From an uncultured Microbacterium sp. (GTDB lineage: Bacteria > Actinomycetota > Actinomycetes > Actinomycetales > Microbacteriaceae), in contig NZ_CALBRW010000016.1 of assembly GCF_937927635.1 (NCBI RefSeq), forward strand, positions 317,881-381,880: 64,000 nt of DNA. The letters run 5' to 3'. The notes under the pieces are model-generated. The model was given only the letters and a program-made list of their open reading frames with translations, did not search any database and was not told the origin of the DNA. The translations under genes and the position numbers were made by a program. Of this stretch, positions 44,528-55,679 are shown piece by piece. How positions within the stretch are numbered: the first letter of the stretch is position 1; every line of letters begins with the position of its first letter.

Positions 44528-45828
44528 GGCACCATCACCTCCAGGCTGGTCGGACCGCCGGCGGGGCTGTCCAGGCGGAACGTGCCGCCGGCGGCGAGGA
44601 TGCGGTTGGTGATGCCGTCCAGGCCGCCGCCGGGCTGCACCTGCGCACCGCCCATGCCGTTGTCCTCGACGCGCGCCCACAGGCCGCCGTCTCGCGGGCG
44701 CACCACGATGCGGCACTCGCTGGCCCGGGAGTGCTTGGCCGCGTTGGTCAGCGACTCCGCGATGGCGAAGTACACGGCGGCCTCGGCATCCCGGCATCCG
44801 CTGCCCGCGCCCGTCACGCCGGGCTCGATGCGCACGTCCAATTGCACGGGGATGTGCGACCGGCCCGCCAGCGCCGAGAGCGCGGCGTCCAGACCGCGGT
44901 CGTCCAGCACGGAGGTGTGGATGCCGCGCGCCAGCTGCCGCAGTTCGGTGATGGCCGCCTTGGTGGAGGTGTGCGCCTCGTCGATCAGGGCCTTCGCCGC
45001 CACCGGGTCGGTGTCGATCTTCTGCTGCGCGAGCCCCAGTGTCATGCCCACCGAGACCAGTCGCGGCTGGACGCCGTCGTGCAGGTCGCGTTCGATGCGG
45101 GTGCGCTCGAGGTCGGCGGCGCGGACGGCGCCCTCACGCTGCGCGGAGGTGGTGCGCACCTGCTCGCTCAGCTGAGCGGCGCGGTCGGGGATGACCAGGC
45201 TGCGGCTGAGCGTGCGGTGCAGCAGCGCCAGTCCCACGATGCCGGCCAGCGAGGCGAGCACGCCCAGGATGCCGACGAGCGGAGCCCACTCGGTGGCGAT
45301 GCTGAAGCCCCAGGGGCCGTCCACACCGTCGGTGCTGCCGGTCAGCGGTGCGAAGGCGGTGAAGCCCGACCACACCGCACCCCAGGCCAGGCGCAGCACG
45401 ATCGTGCCGGCGATCGAGGCCAGGACCAGATTCAGGATGACCTTCCACATGCGTCCGTCGATGCTCTGCCGTGCGACGTTGCGCACCCAGCCCCAGAATC
45501 CGGGGCGCGTGCGCGGCCGCCACTGCAGATCCGGGAGGTCCTGCGCGTACAGGTCGCCGACCCGGCGCACCTCGAACCACGCCACGCCGTAGAGGGCGTA
45601 GACGAGCCCGAGCAGCACGAACACGCCGGCGCCGAAGACGAACAGCATGCCCAGCCCCACGCCGAGGGTCGCCGAGAGGATGCCCAGCACGGCGGATCCG
45701 ATCACGCCGAGGGCTGCGAGTTCAAGGATGGTCAGGAGGATGCGCAGCGGCGGCCGCTCGGCATCCGCCGACCGTCCTGCGGCGGGGGCCGCTGTCGGCG
45801 GCACCAGGGGAGTCGGATTCGTGGTCAT
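44515..45828 (-). CDS. sensor histidine kinase, NarX/LiaS type
   Basis: A 437-residue membrane kinase with about four hydrophobic segments in residues 28-215, the HisKA_3 motif ERTRIERDLHDGVQPRLV (phosphorylated His in DLHDG) near 250, and a HATPase domain with AESLTNAAKHS and VEDNGMGG. No large outside domain is seen, so it probably senses within the membrane. It heads the operon with the regulator and the DUF4097 protein. Confidence 0.92.
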   Translation of the reverse strand: MTTNPTPLVPPTAAPAAGRSADAERPPLRILLTILELAALGVIGSAVLGILSATLGVGLGMLFVFGAGVFVLLGLVYALYGVAWFEVRRVGDLYAQDLPDLQWRPRTRPGFWGWVRNVARQSIDGRMWKVILNLVLASIAGTIVLRLAWGAVWSGFTAFAPLTGSTDGVDGPWGFSIATEWAPLVGILGVLASLAGIVGLALLHRTLSRSLVIPDRAAQLSEQVRTTSAQREGAVRAADLERTRIERDLHDGVQPRLVSVGMTLGLAQQKIDTDPVAAKALIDEAHTSTKAAITELRQLARGIHTSVLDDRGLDAALSALAGRSHIPVQLDVRIEPGVTGAGSGCRDAEAAVYFAIAESLTNAAKHSRASECRIVVRPRDGGLWARVEDNGMGGAQVQPGGGLDGITNRILAAGGTFRLDSPAGGPTSLEVMVPCAS

Positions 45829-45911
45829 GGCTAATACGCTACGGTGGCGCGGTTCTGCGCAACACGGGGCCAGCCCTCCAGCTGGATTCGGGTTTTCCCT
45901 AAACTGTCACC

Positions 45912-46625
45912 ATGACGGATGCCCATGACGACGAGCCGCACGGGGCCGGCCTGAGCCAGCGACTGAACTGGCTGCGGGCGGGCGTGCTCGGCGCGAACGA
46001 CGGCATCGTCTCGGTGGCGTCCCTGGTAGTCGGCGTGGCCGGCGCCACCACCGACAACGCGGCGCTGCTGGTCGCGGGGCTGGCGGGTCTGGTCGGCGGC
46101 GCGATCTCGATGGCTCTGGGCGAGTACGTGTCGGTGAGCAGCCAGCGCGACACCGAGCAGGCGCTGATCCACAAGGAGCGCGAAGAACTGCGCACCATGC
46201 CGGACGAGGAGCTCGAGGAACTCGTCGACCTGTACCGCGCGCGCGGACTCAGCGAGCGGACCGCCCGCCAGGTGGCCGTCGAGCTCACCGAGCACGACGC
46301 CCTGGCCGCCCACCTGGAGGTGGAGCTGGGGATCGATCAGAACGACCTGGTCAATCCCTGGCACGCCGCGATCTCGTCGGCCATCTCGTTCACCATCGGC
46401 GCGCTGCTGCCCCTGCTGGCCATCCTGCTGCCACCGCCCTCGCTGCGCGTGCCCATCACGTTCCTGGCCGTACTGGTCGCACTCTGGCTGACGGGCTTCA
46501 TCTCCGCGAAGATCGGCGGCGCGAACCCGATCCGGGCATCCCTCCGCCTCGTGCTCGGCGGAGCGCTCGCCCTGGTGGCCACCTGGCTGATCGGCACCCT
46601 GCTCGGCACCACCGGGATGGTCTGA
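45912..46625 (+). CDS. VIT1/CCC1-family metal transporter
   Basis: A 237-residue membrane protein. LNWLRAGVLGANDGIVSVASLVVG starts the first membrane segment, and SMALGEYVSVSSQRDTE the second. A cytoplasmic helical insert rich in Glu (ERTARQVAVELTEHD) with metal-binding character follows, and three membrane segments lie at the end. Relatives move Fe2+ or Mn2+ out of the cytoplasm. It is divergent from the kinase gene. Confidence 0.92.
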   Translation: MTDAHDDEPHGAGLSQRLNWLRAGVLGANDGIVSVASLVVGVAGATTDNAALLVAGLAGLVGGAISMALGEYVSVSSQRDTEQALIHKEREELRTMPDEELEELVDLYRARGLSERTARQVAVELTEHDALAAHLEVELGIDQNDLVNPWHAAISSAISFTIGALLPLLAILLPPPSLRVPITFLAVLVALWLTGFISAKIGGANPIRASLRLVLGGALALVATWLIGTLLGTTGMV

Positions 46626-46657
46626 ACTCTTCTCCACTTCACGCTCGTCGCGCCGAC

Positions 46658-46681
46658 GCTTCGACAGGCTCAGCGACCCAG
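46658..46681. repeat. short dispersed repeat (TTCGACA...GACCCAG family)
   Basis: A 24-bp unit starting GCTTCGACAGGCTCAGCGAC lies 33 bp after the VIT1-type gene. Two further copies with one to three changes lie inside gyrB and recF. Confidence 0.7.
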
Positions 46682-46706
46682 CTGAGGAAACCCGCACGAG
46701 GAGGGT

Positions 46707-46788
46707 GCGGAGGTGTTCTCGGAGTGAGCATCGGGGAGGAGCGAAGCGGAGGGGTCCCCCGTTCTGCGAACGAAGAGAACATCTCCGC
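46707..46788. repeat. nested-stem repeat, copy B
   Basis: Outer arms GCGGAGGTGTTCTC (46707-46720) and GAGAACATCTCCGC (46775-46788) pair completely if one G-U wobble is allowed. The core starts GGAGTGAGCATCGGGG and ends TTCTGCGAACGAA. It lies between the convergent VIT1-type and DUF3566 genes. Confidence 0.8.
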
Positions 46789-46808
46789 GCCCGGACAGCA
46801 CAGACGAA

Positions 46809-46838
46809 TATGCCCCTCCCGAATCCGAAAGGGGCATA
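46809..46838 (-). terminator. terminator after the DUF3566 gene
   Basis: TATGCCCC and GGGGCATA pair around a 14-nt loop, placed 13 bp after the DUF3566 stop. Confidence 0.7.
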
Positions 46839-46851
46839 CTCCTCAGAGGAA

Positions 46852-47256
46852 TCAGTTCGACATGAACCCGACGAGCAGCCCCCCGGTCACCTTCACCGCC
46901 ATGTTGTAGATTCCGGCGACCACGGCGCCCAGCACGGTGAACACGATGAGGTTCAGGATTGAGACCACGGCGCCGAACGCCATCACCTGGGGCAGCCCGA
47001 TGAGGCTCTTCAGGTCGATGGATCCGTCGGTGACCGAGTCCAGGATCGAGCTGGTCTGCGCCAGCACGCCGGTGGCGTCGAGCACCAGGAACACCAGGAA
47101 GAACGACACCATCGTGACGATCGCCAGCGCCACCGCCCCCAGGAAGGAGAGCTTGACCGCGGACCAGAAGTCGACGTAGACCAGACGCAGGCGCACCTGC
47201 TTGCCACCGCTGCGGCGGGTGGACTTCTTCGCCAGCTTGTCTGCGACTGTGCTCAT
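46852..47256 (-). CDS. DUF3566 membrane protein downstream of gyrA
   Basis: A 134-residue protein with a basic N-terminus and two membrane segments (about 37-60 and 90-125), with RLVYVDFWSAVKLSFLGAVA as the DUF3566 signature. It follows gyrA after 19 bp, as in many actinobacteria. Its function is not established; some relatives appear to affect cell shape or division. Confidence 0.9.
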   Translation of the reverse strand: MSTVADKLAKKSTRRSGGKQVRLRLVYVDFWSAVKLSFLGAVALAIVTMVSFFLVFLVLDATGVLAQTSSILDSVTDGSIDLKSLIGLPQVMAFGAVVSILNLIVFTVLGAVVAGIYNMAVKVTGGLLVGFMSN

Positions 47257-47275
47257 TGCTCAGCTCTCTTCGGGG

Positions 47276-49822
<2,547 letters not shown>

Positions 49823-49866
49823 GTTCGCTTCTTCTCAGCTTTCGGATGCTGGTACTGCCGGACTCC

Positions 49867-49942
49867 GGAGCCTTCTCTTCGCTCGCAGAGCGGGGGCCCC
49901 GGCGCTGGCGCGCCACCCCGATGCTCGCTCCGAGAAGGTTCC
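49867..49942. repeat. nested-stem repeat, copy C
   Basis: Outer arms GGAGCCTTCTC (49867-49877) and GAGAAGGTTCC (49932-49942) pair with one G-U wobble. On the minus strand the core reads GGAGCGAGCATCGGGG to CTCTGCGAGCGAA. It lies between gyrB and gyrA. The rest of the gap holds GTGCTTGT repeated in tandem near 49954-49980. Confidence 0.75.
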
Positions 49943-50019
49943 TCCGTCCTACGTGCTTGTGCTGTTGTACGTGCTTGTGCTGTTGTTGCCCGACCCGATG
50001 GTGTGGGTGGGGAGGGGGG

Positions 50020-52125
50020 TCAGATGTCGAGGAAGCGGACGTCCTTGGCGTTGCGCTGGATGAAGGTGCGCCGCGACTCGACGTCCTCGCCCATCAGCAC
50101 GCTGAAGATCTCATCCGCCGCGGCGGCGTCGTCGATGGTGACCTGCTTGAGGGTGCGGGTGGAGTGATCCATCGTGGTCTCCCACAGCTCCTTCGGGTTC
50201 ATCTCACCGAGACCCTTGTAGCGCTGGATGCCGGCATCCTTCGGCAGGCGCTTGCCGTTCTCGCTGCCGTACTTCAGCAGCGCATCGCGCTCCTCGTCGC
50301 TGAACACGTACTCGTGCGGCGAGTTGGTCCACTTCAGACGGTACAGCGGCGGCATGGCGAGGTACACGAAACCGGCCTCGATGAGCCCGCGCATGTAGCG
50401 GAACAGCAGAGTCAGCAGCAGCGTCGCGATGTGCTGGCCGTCGACATCGGCATCCGCCATCAGCACGATCTTGTGGTACCGAGCCTTGTCGATGTCGAAG
50501 TCCTCGCCGATGCCCGTGCCGAAGGCCTGGATCATCGCCTGGACCTCCTTGTTGGCCAGGGCCTTGTCGAGGCGCGCGCGCTCGACGTTGAGGATCTTGC
50601 CGCGCAGCGCCAGGATCGCCTGCGTGTGCGGGTCGCGACCCTGCACGGCCGAGCCGCCTGCCGAGTCCCCCTCGACGAGGAAGATCTCGCTGATCGACGG
50701 GTCCTTGCTGGTGCAGTCCTTCAGCTTGTCGGGCATGGCGGCCGACTCGAAGACGCTCTTGCGGCGGGCGGTCTCGCGCGCCTTGCGGGCGGCGATGCGG
50801 GCGTTGGCCGCGTCGATCGACTTGCGGATGATGTTCTTGGCCTGCGTGGGGTTGCGGTCCAGCCAGTCGCCGAGCTGATCGTTCACGATCTTCTGCACGA
50901 AGGTCTTGGCCTCGGTGTTGCCGAGCTTGGTCTTGGTCTGCCCCTCGAACTGCGGCTCGCTGAGCTTGACCGAGATGACCGCGGTCAGGCCCTCGCGCAC
51001 ATCGTCGCCGGAGAGGTTGTCGTCCTTCTCCTTGAGGATGTTGTTGGCCCGGGCGTAGCGGTTGATGAGACCCGTCAGCGCTGCGCGGAAGCCCTCCTCG
51101 TGCGTGCCGCCCTCGTGCGTGTTGATCGTGTTCGCATAGGTGAACACGTTCTCCGTGTACGAGGTGGTCCACTGCATCGCCACCTCGAGCGAGATGTGGC
51201 GCTCGGTGTCCTCCGACTCGAAGTCGATGATCTCCTCGTTGACCACCTCGGCCTTGCGGGCCTTGTTGAGGTACTCGACGTAGTCGACCAGACCGCGCTC
51301 GTACAGGAAGACGTTCGACGGCTGCTTGCTGACCGTGGTGCCGTCCTCGGTGTCCACCTCGTAGGCGGAGGACGGGCGCTCGTCGTGCAGCGCGATGCGC
51401 AGCCCCTTGTTCAGGAACGCCATCTGCTGGAAGCGGGTGCGCAGCGTCTCGTAGTCGAACTCGACGCCCTCGGTGAAGATCTCGGGGTCCGGCCAGAACG
51501 TGATGACGGTTCCGGTGCCCTCGGTGGCCTCGCCCTTGATGAGCTTCTGCTGCGGCACGCCGCCGTTCGCGAAGCTGTGGCGCCAGACGTGGCCCTTGCG
51601 CTTGATCTCCACGTCGAAGCGGGTGGACAGCGCATTCACCACCGACGAGCCGACGCCGTGCAGACCGCCTGAGACCGCGTATCCGCCGCCGCCGAACTTT
51701 CCGCCGGCGTGCAGGATGGTCAGCACCACCTCGACCGTGGACTTGGTGGGGTCGGACTTGTGCGGATCGACCGGGATGCCGCGGCCGTTGTCGTCGACGC
51801 GGATGCCGCCATCGGCGAGGATCGTGACCTCGATGTTGTCGGCGTAGCCGGCCAGCGCCTCGTCGACGGAGTTGTCGACGATCTCATACACCAGGTGGTG
51901 CAGGCCGCGCGGGCCCGTCGAGCCGATGTACATACCGGGGCGCTTGCGGACGGCCTCGAGTCCCTCCAGGATCTGGATCGCATCGGCGCCGTAGTCGTTG
52001 GTGACTTTCGCGGATTCGTGGCTCGGCGCATCCTCGGAGACGGAGTCCCCTCCGCCCTGGGTCGCTGAGCTTGTCGAAGCGTCGTTGTCGTCGGCAGGGA
52101 TTTCAGGCGTCAAAATGTTCTCCAC
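50020..52125 (-). CDS. gyrB: DNA gyrase subunit B
   Basis: A 701-residue GyrB. The ATPase domain has YEIVDNSVDEAL and the DNGRGIPV loop, GGLHGVGSSVVNAL follows, and the TOPRIM domain has EGDSAGGSA and ADADVDGQH. The N-terminus before GADAIQILEG is about 45 residues long and low in complexity; residues 16-23 (ASTSSATQ) are encoded by a dispersed repeat. Start is GTG at 52125 with a weak ribosome binding site. Confidence 0.96.
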   Translation of the reverse strand: MENILTPEIPADDNDASTSSATQGGGDSVSEDAPSHESAKVTNDYGADAIQILEGLEAVRKRPGMYIGSTGPRGLHHLVYEIVDNSVDEALAGYADNIEVTILADGGIRVDDNGRGIPVDPHKSDPTKSTVEVVLTILHAGGKFGGGGYAVSGGLHGVGSSVVNALSTRFDVEIKRKGHVWRHSFANGGVPQQKLIKGEATEGTGTVITFWPDPEIFTEGVEFDYETLRTRFQQMAFLNKGLRIALHDERPSSAYEVDTEDGTTVSKQPSNVFLYERGLVDYVEYLNKARKAEVVNEEIIDFESEDTERHISLEVAMQWTTSYTENVFTYANTINTHEGGTHEEGFRAALTGLINRYARANNILKEKDDNLSGDDVREGLTAVISVKLSEPQFEGQTKTKLGNTEAKTFVQKIVNDQLGDWLDRNPTQAKNIIRKSIDAANARIAARKARETARRKSVFESAAMPDKLKDCTSKDPSISEIFLVEGDSAGGSAVQGRDPHTQAILALRGKILNVERARLDKALANKEVQAMIQAFGTGIGEDFDIDKARYHKIVLMADADVDGQHIATLLLTLLFRYMRGLIEAGFVYLAMPPLYRLKWTNSPHEYVFSDEERDALLKYGSENGKRLPKDAGIQRYKGLGEMNPKELWETTMDHSTRTLKQVTIDDAAAADEIFSVLMGEDVESRRTFIQRNAKDVRFLDI
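52057..52080. repeat. short dispersed repeat within gyrB
   Basis: On the minus strand the unit begins GCTTCGACAAGCTCAGCGAC. It is read in frame as ASTSSATQ in the disordered N-terminus of GyrB. Related copies lie at 46658 and 52737. Confidence 0.8.
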
Positions 52126-52225
52126 ATCGAAGGTACCCGTCCATTCTAACGGGTTTCGAGGGGAGACCTAGCGCTCAAACGCCGTGTGAGGCGTTCTGAG
52201 CGCTTGAGGGTGCGCTCACGATGAC

Positions 52226-52714
52226 CTACCCGTAGGTGTCACGTGGACCGCGTCCGGGCACGACGCGGGGTCCCCACTTCCAGGACGGCACATCGGGTCC
52301 GATGAAGCGAAGATTCTCGACTCCGGCATCCGGATAGCGGTTGCCGATCTCGGTCATGATGACGGCGCGCATGAACTGCAGATTCTTGGCCCAGGCCGTC
52401 GAATCGCACTTCACCGTCAGCACACCGTGCTGCAGCGAGACGGGTTCAGAGTGCTTGGCGGTGTCCTCGCCGGCCAGCTCCGCCCACTGCCGCACCAGGT
52501 CCTCGGCTGCGAGCGTCTTCTCCCAGCCGGAATCCTTCGTGAGCTTCGCGAGCACATCGCCGAGCGTGCCGGGGTCGCGCCCCTTGGTGAACGGCGCGTG
52601 GTCGTCGTCGACCTGGATGCGCTTGCGCCGCTTCCAGTTCTTCGAGCTGGGCTTCAGACCGCGCAGTCGCAGGTAGGTCGCGACGGTCTCGGGAGGCTGC
52701 GGGTCAGGCATCAT
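52226..52714 (-). CDS. dciA: DciA-type DUF721 protein, helicase-loading factor
   Basis: A 162-residue DUF721 protein (LGDVLAKLTKDSGWEKTLAAE, WAELAGEDTAKHSEPVSL, LQHGVLTVKCDSTAWAKNLQ). DciA loads or assists the replicative helicase in bacteria without DnaC. A basic N-terminus precedes the domain. Two tandem ATGs (52714, 52711) overlap the recF stop, with AGAAGG eight bases before the first. Confidence 0.9.
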   Translation of the reverse strand: MMPDPQPPETVATYLRLRGLKPSSKNWKRRKRIQVDDDHAPFTKGRDPGTLGDVLAKLTKDSGWEKTLAAEDLVRQWAELAGEDTAKHSEPVSLQHGVLTVKCDSTAWAKNLQFMRAVIMTEIGNRYPDAGVENLRFIGPDVPSWKWGPRVVPGRGPRDTYG

Positions 52715-53906
52715 TGGCCAGGCCTTCTGCCTCAGACTGGGTCCCTGAGCTTGTCGAAGGACCCCTCTCGTCGCTGATGGTCCCGGCGTGGATCCGGACG
52801 ACATGCCTGTGCAGCGCCTCGGGGATGTCGCCCTCGACGGCAGCAGTGACGATGACCTGCTCGTAGCCGGCGGTGATCGCCGCCAGCCGCTGCCGGCGGT
52901 CGGCGTCGAGCTCGGCGAAGACGTCATCGAGGATCAGCACCGGGTCGCCGGCGGGGGATTCCGCGCGCAGCAGCTCGGCGGATGCCAGTCGCAGCGCCAG
53001 CGCGACCGACCAGGACTCGCCGTGCGAGGCGTACCCCTTCACGGGCAGATCCCGCACGCGCAGGATGAGGTCGTCGCGGTGCGGGCCGACCAGGGTCAGT
53101 CCGCGCTCGAGCTCCTTGCTCCTCTTGGCCTGCAGCGACGCACGGAACTGGTCGGCGATCTCGCCGCGGGGGTCGTCGGTCTCCGGGTCGCCCTCCTCCG
53201 GATCTCCGCCGTGCACGGAGAGCGCCCACTCCAGCTGCGGGCGGTGGTCGGCGCCGGCGATGGCTGCGTAGGCGTCGGTCACCGGACCCTGCAGATCGGA
53301 TGCCAGGCGGATGCGCGCATGGATGATCTCGGAGCCCAGCGCGATGAGCTTGTCATCCCAGACATCCAGGGTCGCAAGGCCGTCACCACGGATGCCGCGC
53401 GCCCGGGCCGACTTCAACAGCGCCGTGCGCTGACGCAGCACCCGCTCGTAGTCGGCGATCACGCCGGCCATTCGAGGGGTGCGTTGAATCAGCATCTGAT
53501 CCGCGAATCTCCGGCGAGAGGACGGGTCGCCGCGCACGATCTGCAGGTCCTCGGGAGCGAACAGCACGACGTGCGCATAGCGCGGCAGCTCGTTGGTCTT
53601 GGAGGGCGAGCCGTTGATGCGCGCCTTGTTCGAGCCCTGTCGATTCAGCTGCACCTCGACGAGCACCCTGCGCTCACCGTGCAGGAGACGGGCGCGGATG
53701 ACGGCGAACTCCTTGCCGTCGCGCACCATCGGGGCGTCGGAGGAGACGCGGTGAGAGCCCAGAGTCGCCAGGAAGACGATGGCCTCGGCGAGGTTGGTCT
53801 TGCCCTGGCCGTTGCTGCCGACGAGCACGTTCGGGCCTGGATGCAGAGCGAGGTCGGCGGTCGCGTAATTGCGGAAGTCGACCAGGTTCAGGTGCTCCAC
53901 AATCAC
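52704..53906 (-). CDS. recF: RecF recombination mediator
   Basis: A 400-residue SMC-like ATPase with Walker A GSNGQGKTN at 30-38, signature SHGESWSVALALRLA and Walker B PVLILDDVFAELD. It loads RecA at gaps. The last 20 residues (ending SEAEGLANDA) lie beyond the conserved fold and include STSSGTQ, which is encoded by a dispersed repeat. Start is GTG at 53906; the open frame upstream translates repeat copy D and is not coding. Confidence 0.94.
   Translation of the reverse strand: MIVEHLNLVDFRNYATADLALHPGPNVLVGSNGQGKTNLAEAIVFLATLGSHRVSSDAPMVRDGKEFAVIRARLLHGERRVLVEVQLNRQGSNKARINGSPSKTNELPRYAHVVLFAPEDLQIVRGDPSSRRRFADQMLIQRTPRMAGVIADYERVLRQRTALLKSARARGIRGDGLATLDVWDDKLIALGSEIIHARIRLASDLQGPVTDAYAAIAGADHRPQLEWALSVHGGDPEEGDPETDDPRGEIADQFRASLQAKRSKELERGLTLVGPHRDDLILRVRDLPVKGYASHGESWSVALALRLASAELLRAESPAGDPVLILDDVFAELDADRRQRLAAITAGYEQVIVTAAVEGDIPEALHRHVVRIHAGTISDERGPSTSSGTQSEAEGLANDA
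52737..52760. repeat. short dispersed repeat within recF
   Basis: On the minus strand it starts CCTTCGACAAGCTCAGGGAC. It is read in frame as PSTSSGTQ near the C-terminus of RecF, just before the overlap with dciA. Confidence 0.8.
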
Positions 53907-53956
53907 GAGGATCAGCCTACCTTCGGGGTCAGACAGCCACGGGTGGGGCGGACTCC

Positions 53957-54031
53957 GCGATGCTTCCTTCGTTCGCAGAGCGGGGACCCCTCCGCTTCGC
54001 TCCTCCCCGATGCTCACTCCAGAAGCATCGC
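53957..54031. repeat. nested-stem repeat, copy D
   Basis: Outer arms GCGATGCTTC (53957-53966) and GAAGCATCGC (54022-54031) are perfect, extended by GGGCGGA/TCCGCCC beyond a four-base bulge. On the minus strand the core reads GGAGTGAGCATCGGGG to CTCTGCGAACGAA. It lies between dnaN and recF. Confidence 0.8.
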
Positions 54032-54103
54032 TCCGCCCTCAGCTCAATGCAGCGGCCGCATGTTGCGAATGGAATGAACCGTGGTGGCAGGGGTGAGTAG
54101 GGA

Positions 54104-55246
54104 TCAGCGGAGCAGCAGGTTGGGCTGCAGCAGGTACTTGTACGAGTCGAGGCCGGCCTGGTCGACGGAGGTCTGGCTGGTCACGAGCACCGGGCTGAGC
54201 TTGTTGGCGTTGTCGCTGGACGTGAACGTCACCCGCGTGAACTCGCTCTTCACGGCGCCGAGCGCCTCGAGCAGGTACTGCGGGTTCAGGCCGAGAGTGA
54301 CCTCGTCGCCGCCGGTGAGGTGCGCATCGACCGACTCGGATGCCCGGGCCTGCTCGCTGCCGGAGGCATCCATCGTGACGCTGTCCGTGCTGAACGTGAA
54401 CCGCAGCGGCGCCGAGCGGTCCAGCACCAGCGCGACGCGACGAACGGCCTCGATGAGTTCGCCGGTGTTGACCACCGCGTAGTGGTCGGTCTGCTCGGGG
54501 AACAGCCGGCGGACGGGCGGGAAGTTGCCTTTGATCAGGAGAGATGTCACCGTCTTGTTGCCGGCGGTGAAGGCGATGATCTCCCGGTCGCCTGCGCCGG
54601 AGAACGCGATCTCGATGTTGCCGGCGTGCGCGAACGTCTTGCCGACCTCGGTCAGGGTGCGGGCCGGGACCAGCGCGGTCTGCTCGGCGCCCTCGCCGTC
54701 CCACGGCACATCGCGCAGCGAGACGCGGTAGCGGTCGGTGGCGACCATGCTCAGCGTGGTGCCGGACACCTCGAGCTGCACACCGGTCAGCACGGGGGTG
54801 ACGTCGTCGCGGGATGCCGCGAACGCGACCTGCGCGATGGCGGTGCCGAACTCCTCGGCCGGCACGACACCCGTGGAACCTGTGACCTCGGGGATCGAGG
54901 GGTATTCCTCCACCGGCATCGCGGCGAGGGTGAACCTCGCGGATCCGCAGGTGACGGCGATGCCGCCGTCCTCCTCGACCGCGATCTCGATCGGCGCGTT
55001 GGGCAGACGGCTGGCGATGTCGGAGAGCAGTCGGCCGTGCACGAGGATCGTGCCGGGCTCGTCGACCGTGGCTTCGATGGTGGTGCGAGCGGACGCCTCG
55101 TAGTCGAAGGCCGAGAGGGTCAGACCCTGCTCGCTGGCCTCGATGAGCACGCCGGCCAGGATCGGCTGCGGATTGCGCTGCGGCAGCAGCTTGACGACGA
55201 AGGACACAGCCTCGCTGAACACATCGCGGTTGACCTGGAACCTCAC
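54104..55246 (-). CDS. dnaN: DNA polymerase III sliding clamp
   Basis: A 380-residue beta clamp with three similar domains (starts near 1, 130 and 250), e.g. VTPVLTGVQLEVSGTTLSMVATDR in the second. The C-terminus ends PNLLLR, a little different from the usual MPMR. GTG at 55246 with GAGGGAG upstream is chosen; the longer frame contains unrelated sequence. It tethers polymerase to DNA and lies next to oriC. Confidence 0.96.
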   Translation of the reverse strand: MRFQVNRDVFSEAVSFVVKLLPQRNPQPILAGVLIEASEQGLTLSAFDYEASARTTIEATVDEPGTILVHGRLLSDIASRLPNAPIEIAVEEDGGIAVTCGSARFTLAAMPVEEYPSIPEVTGSTGVVPAEEFGTAIAQVAFAASRDDVTPVLTGVQLEVSGTTLSMVATDRYRVSLRDVPWDGEGAEQTALVPARTLTEVGKTFAHAGNIEIAFSGAGDREIIAFTAGNKTVTSLLIKGNFPPVRRLFPEQTDHYAVVNTGELIEAVRRVALVLDRSAPLRFTFSTDSVTMDASGSEQARASESVDAHLTGGDEVTLGLNPQYLLEALGAVKSEFTRVTFTSSDNANKLSPVLVTSQTSVDQAGLDSYKYLLQPNLLLR

Positions 55247-55679
55247 GGGCGCTCCCTCGTTGCACTTCACCTTGCGCAGTGGGCCCACTGCAGGCGATCC
55301 CATGCTAGTCGTACGGCGGAGGCGGCTGTCCACCGTCGTCGGGGATTCCGCTGCGGTGCGTCCACACCCGTCTGGTGATCGGGGAGCCCTGAATTCAGAG
55401 AGATCTCTTAACGGTGTTAACAGTTGTGGATTCTGTGGATAAGTCGGTGGATATCAGCAGGGAGTAGGTAACTACATCCGTGTGACATGTGGAAACCCTG
55501 AGGAATCCGCGGGTTCCAGGGGTATCGGCGTCTGAAAGCCGGCCGTGGGTTTTCCACAGGGACGCCTGCTGGACGGCATCCGGAAGGCGATCTTTCCACA
55601 AGTTATCCACAACCCCTGCGGACAACTGGCGCGATCCCGCACGGCGACAGGCGTGTCGGGGGCGTCGGACCGGGCGCGG
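55247..55679. other. oriC: origin of replication, dnaA-dnaN interval
   Basis: Exact DnaA boxes lie at 55434-55442 (TGTGGATAA) and 55603-55611 (TTATCCACA). One- or two-mismatch boxes lie at about 55425 (TGTGGATTC), 55489 (TGTGGAAAC), 55550 (TTTTCCACA) and 55592 (CTTTCCACA). The stretch 55401-55430 is comparatively AT-rich (CTTAACGGTGTTAACAG) and may be the unwinding region. Position between dnaA and dnaN is the actinobacterial norm. Confidence 0.88.

Noticed and set aside
46724..46909. Small open frames starting MSIGEERSGG at 46.7 kb and again at 54.0 kb
   Set aside because: Both are translations of the nested-stem repeat and not genes; the RecF version is an upstream extension in the same frame.
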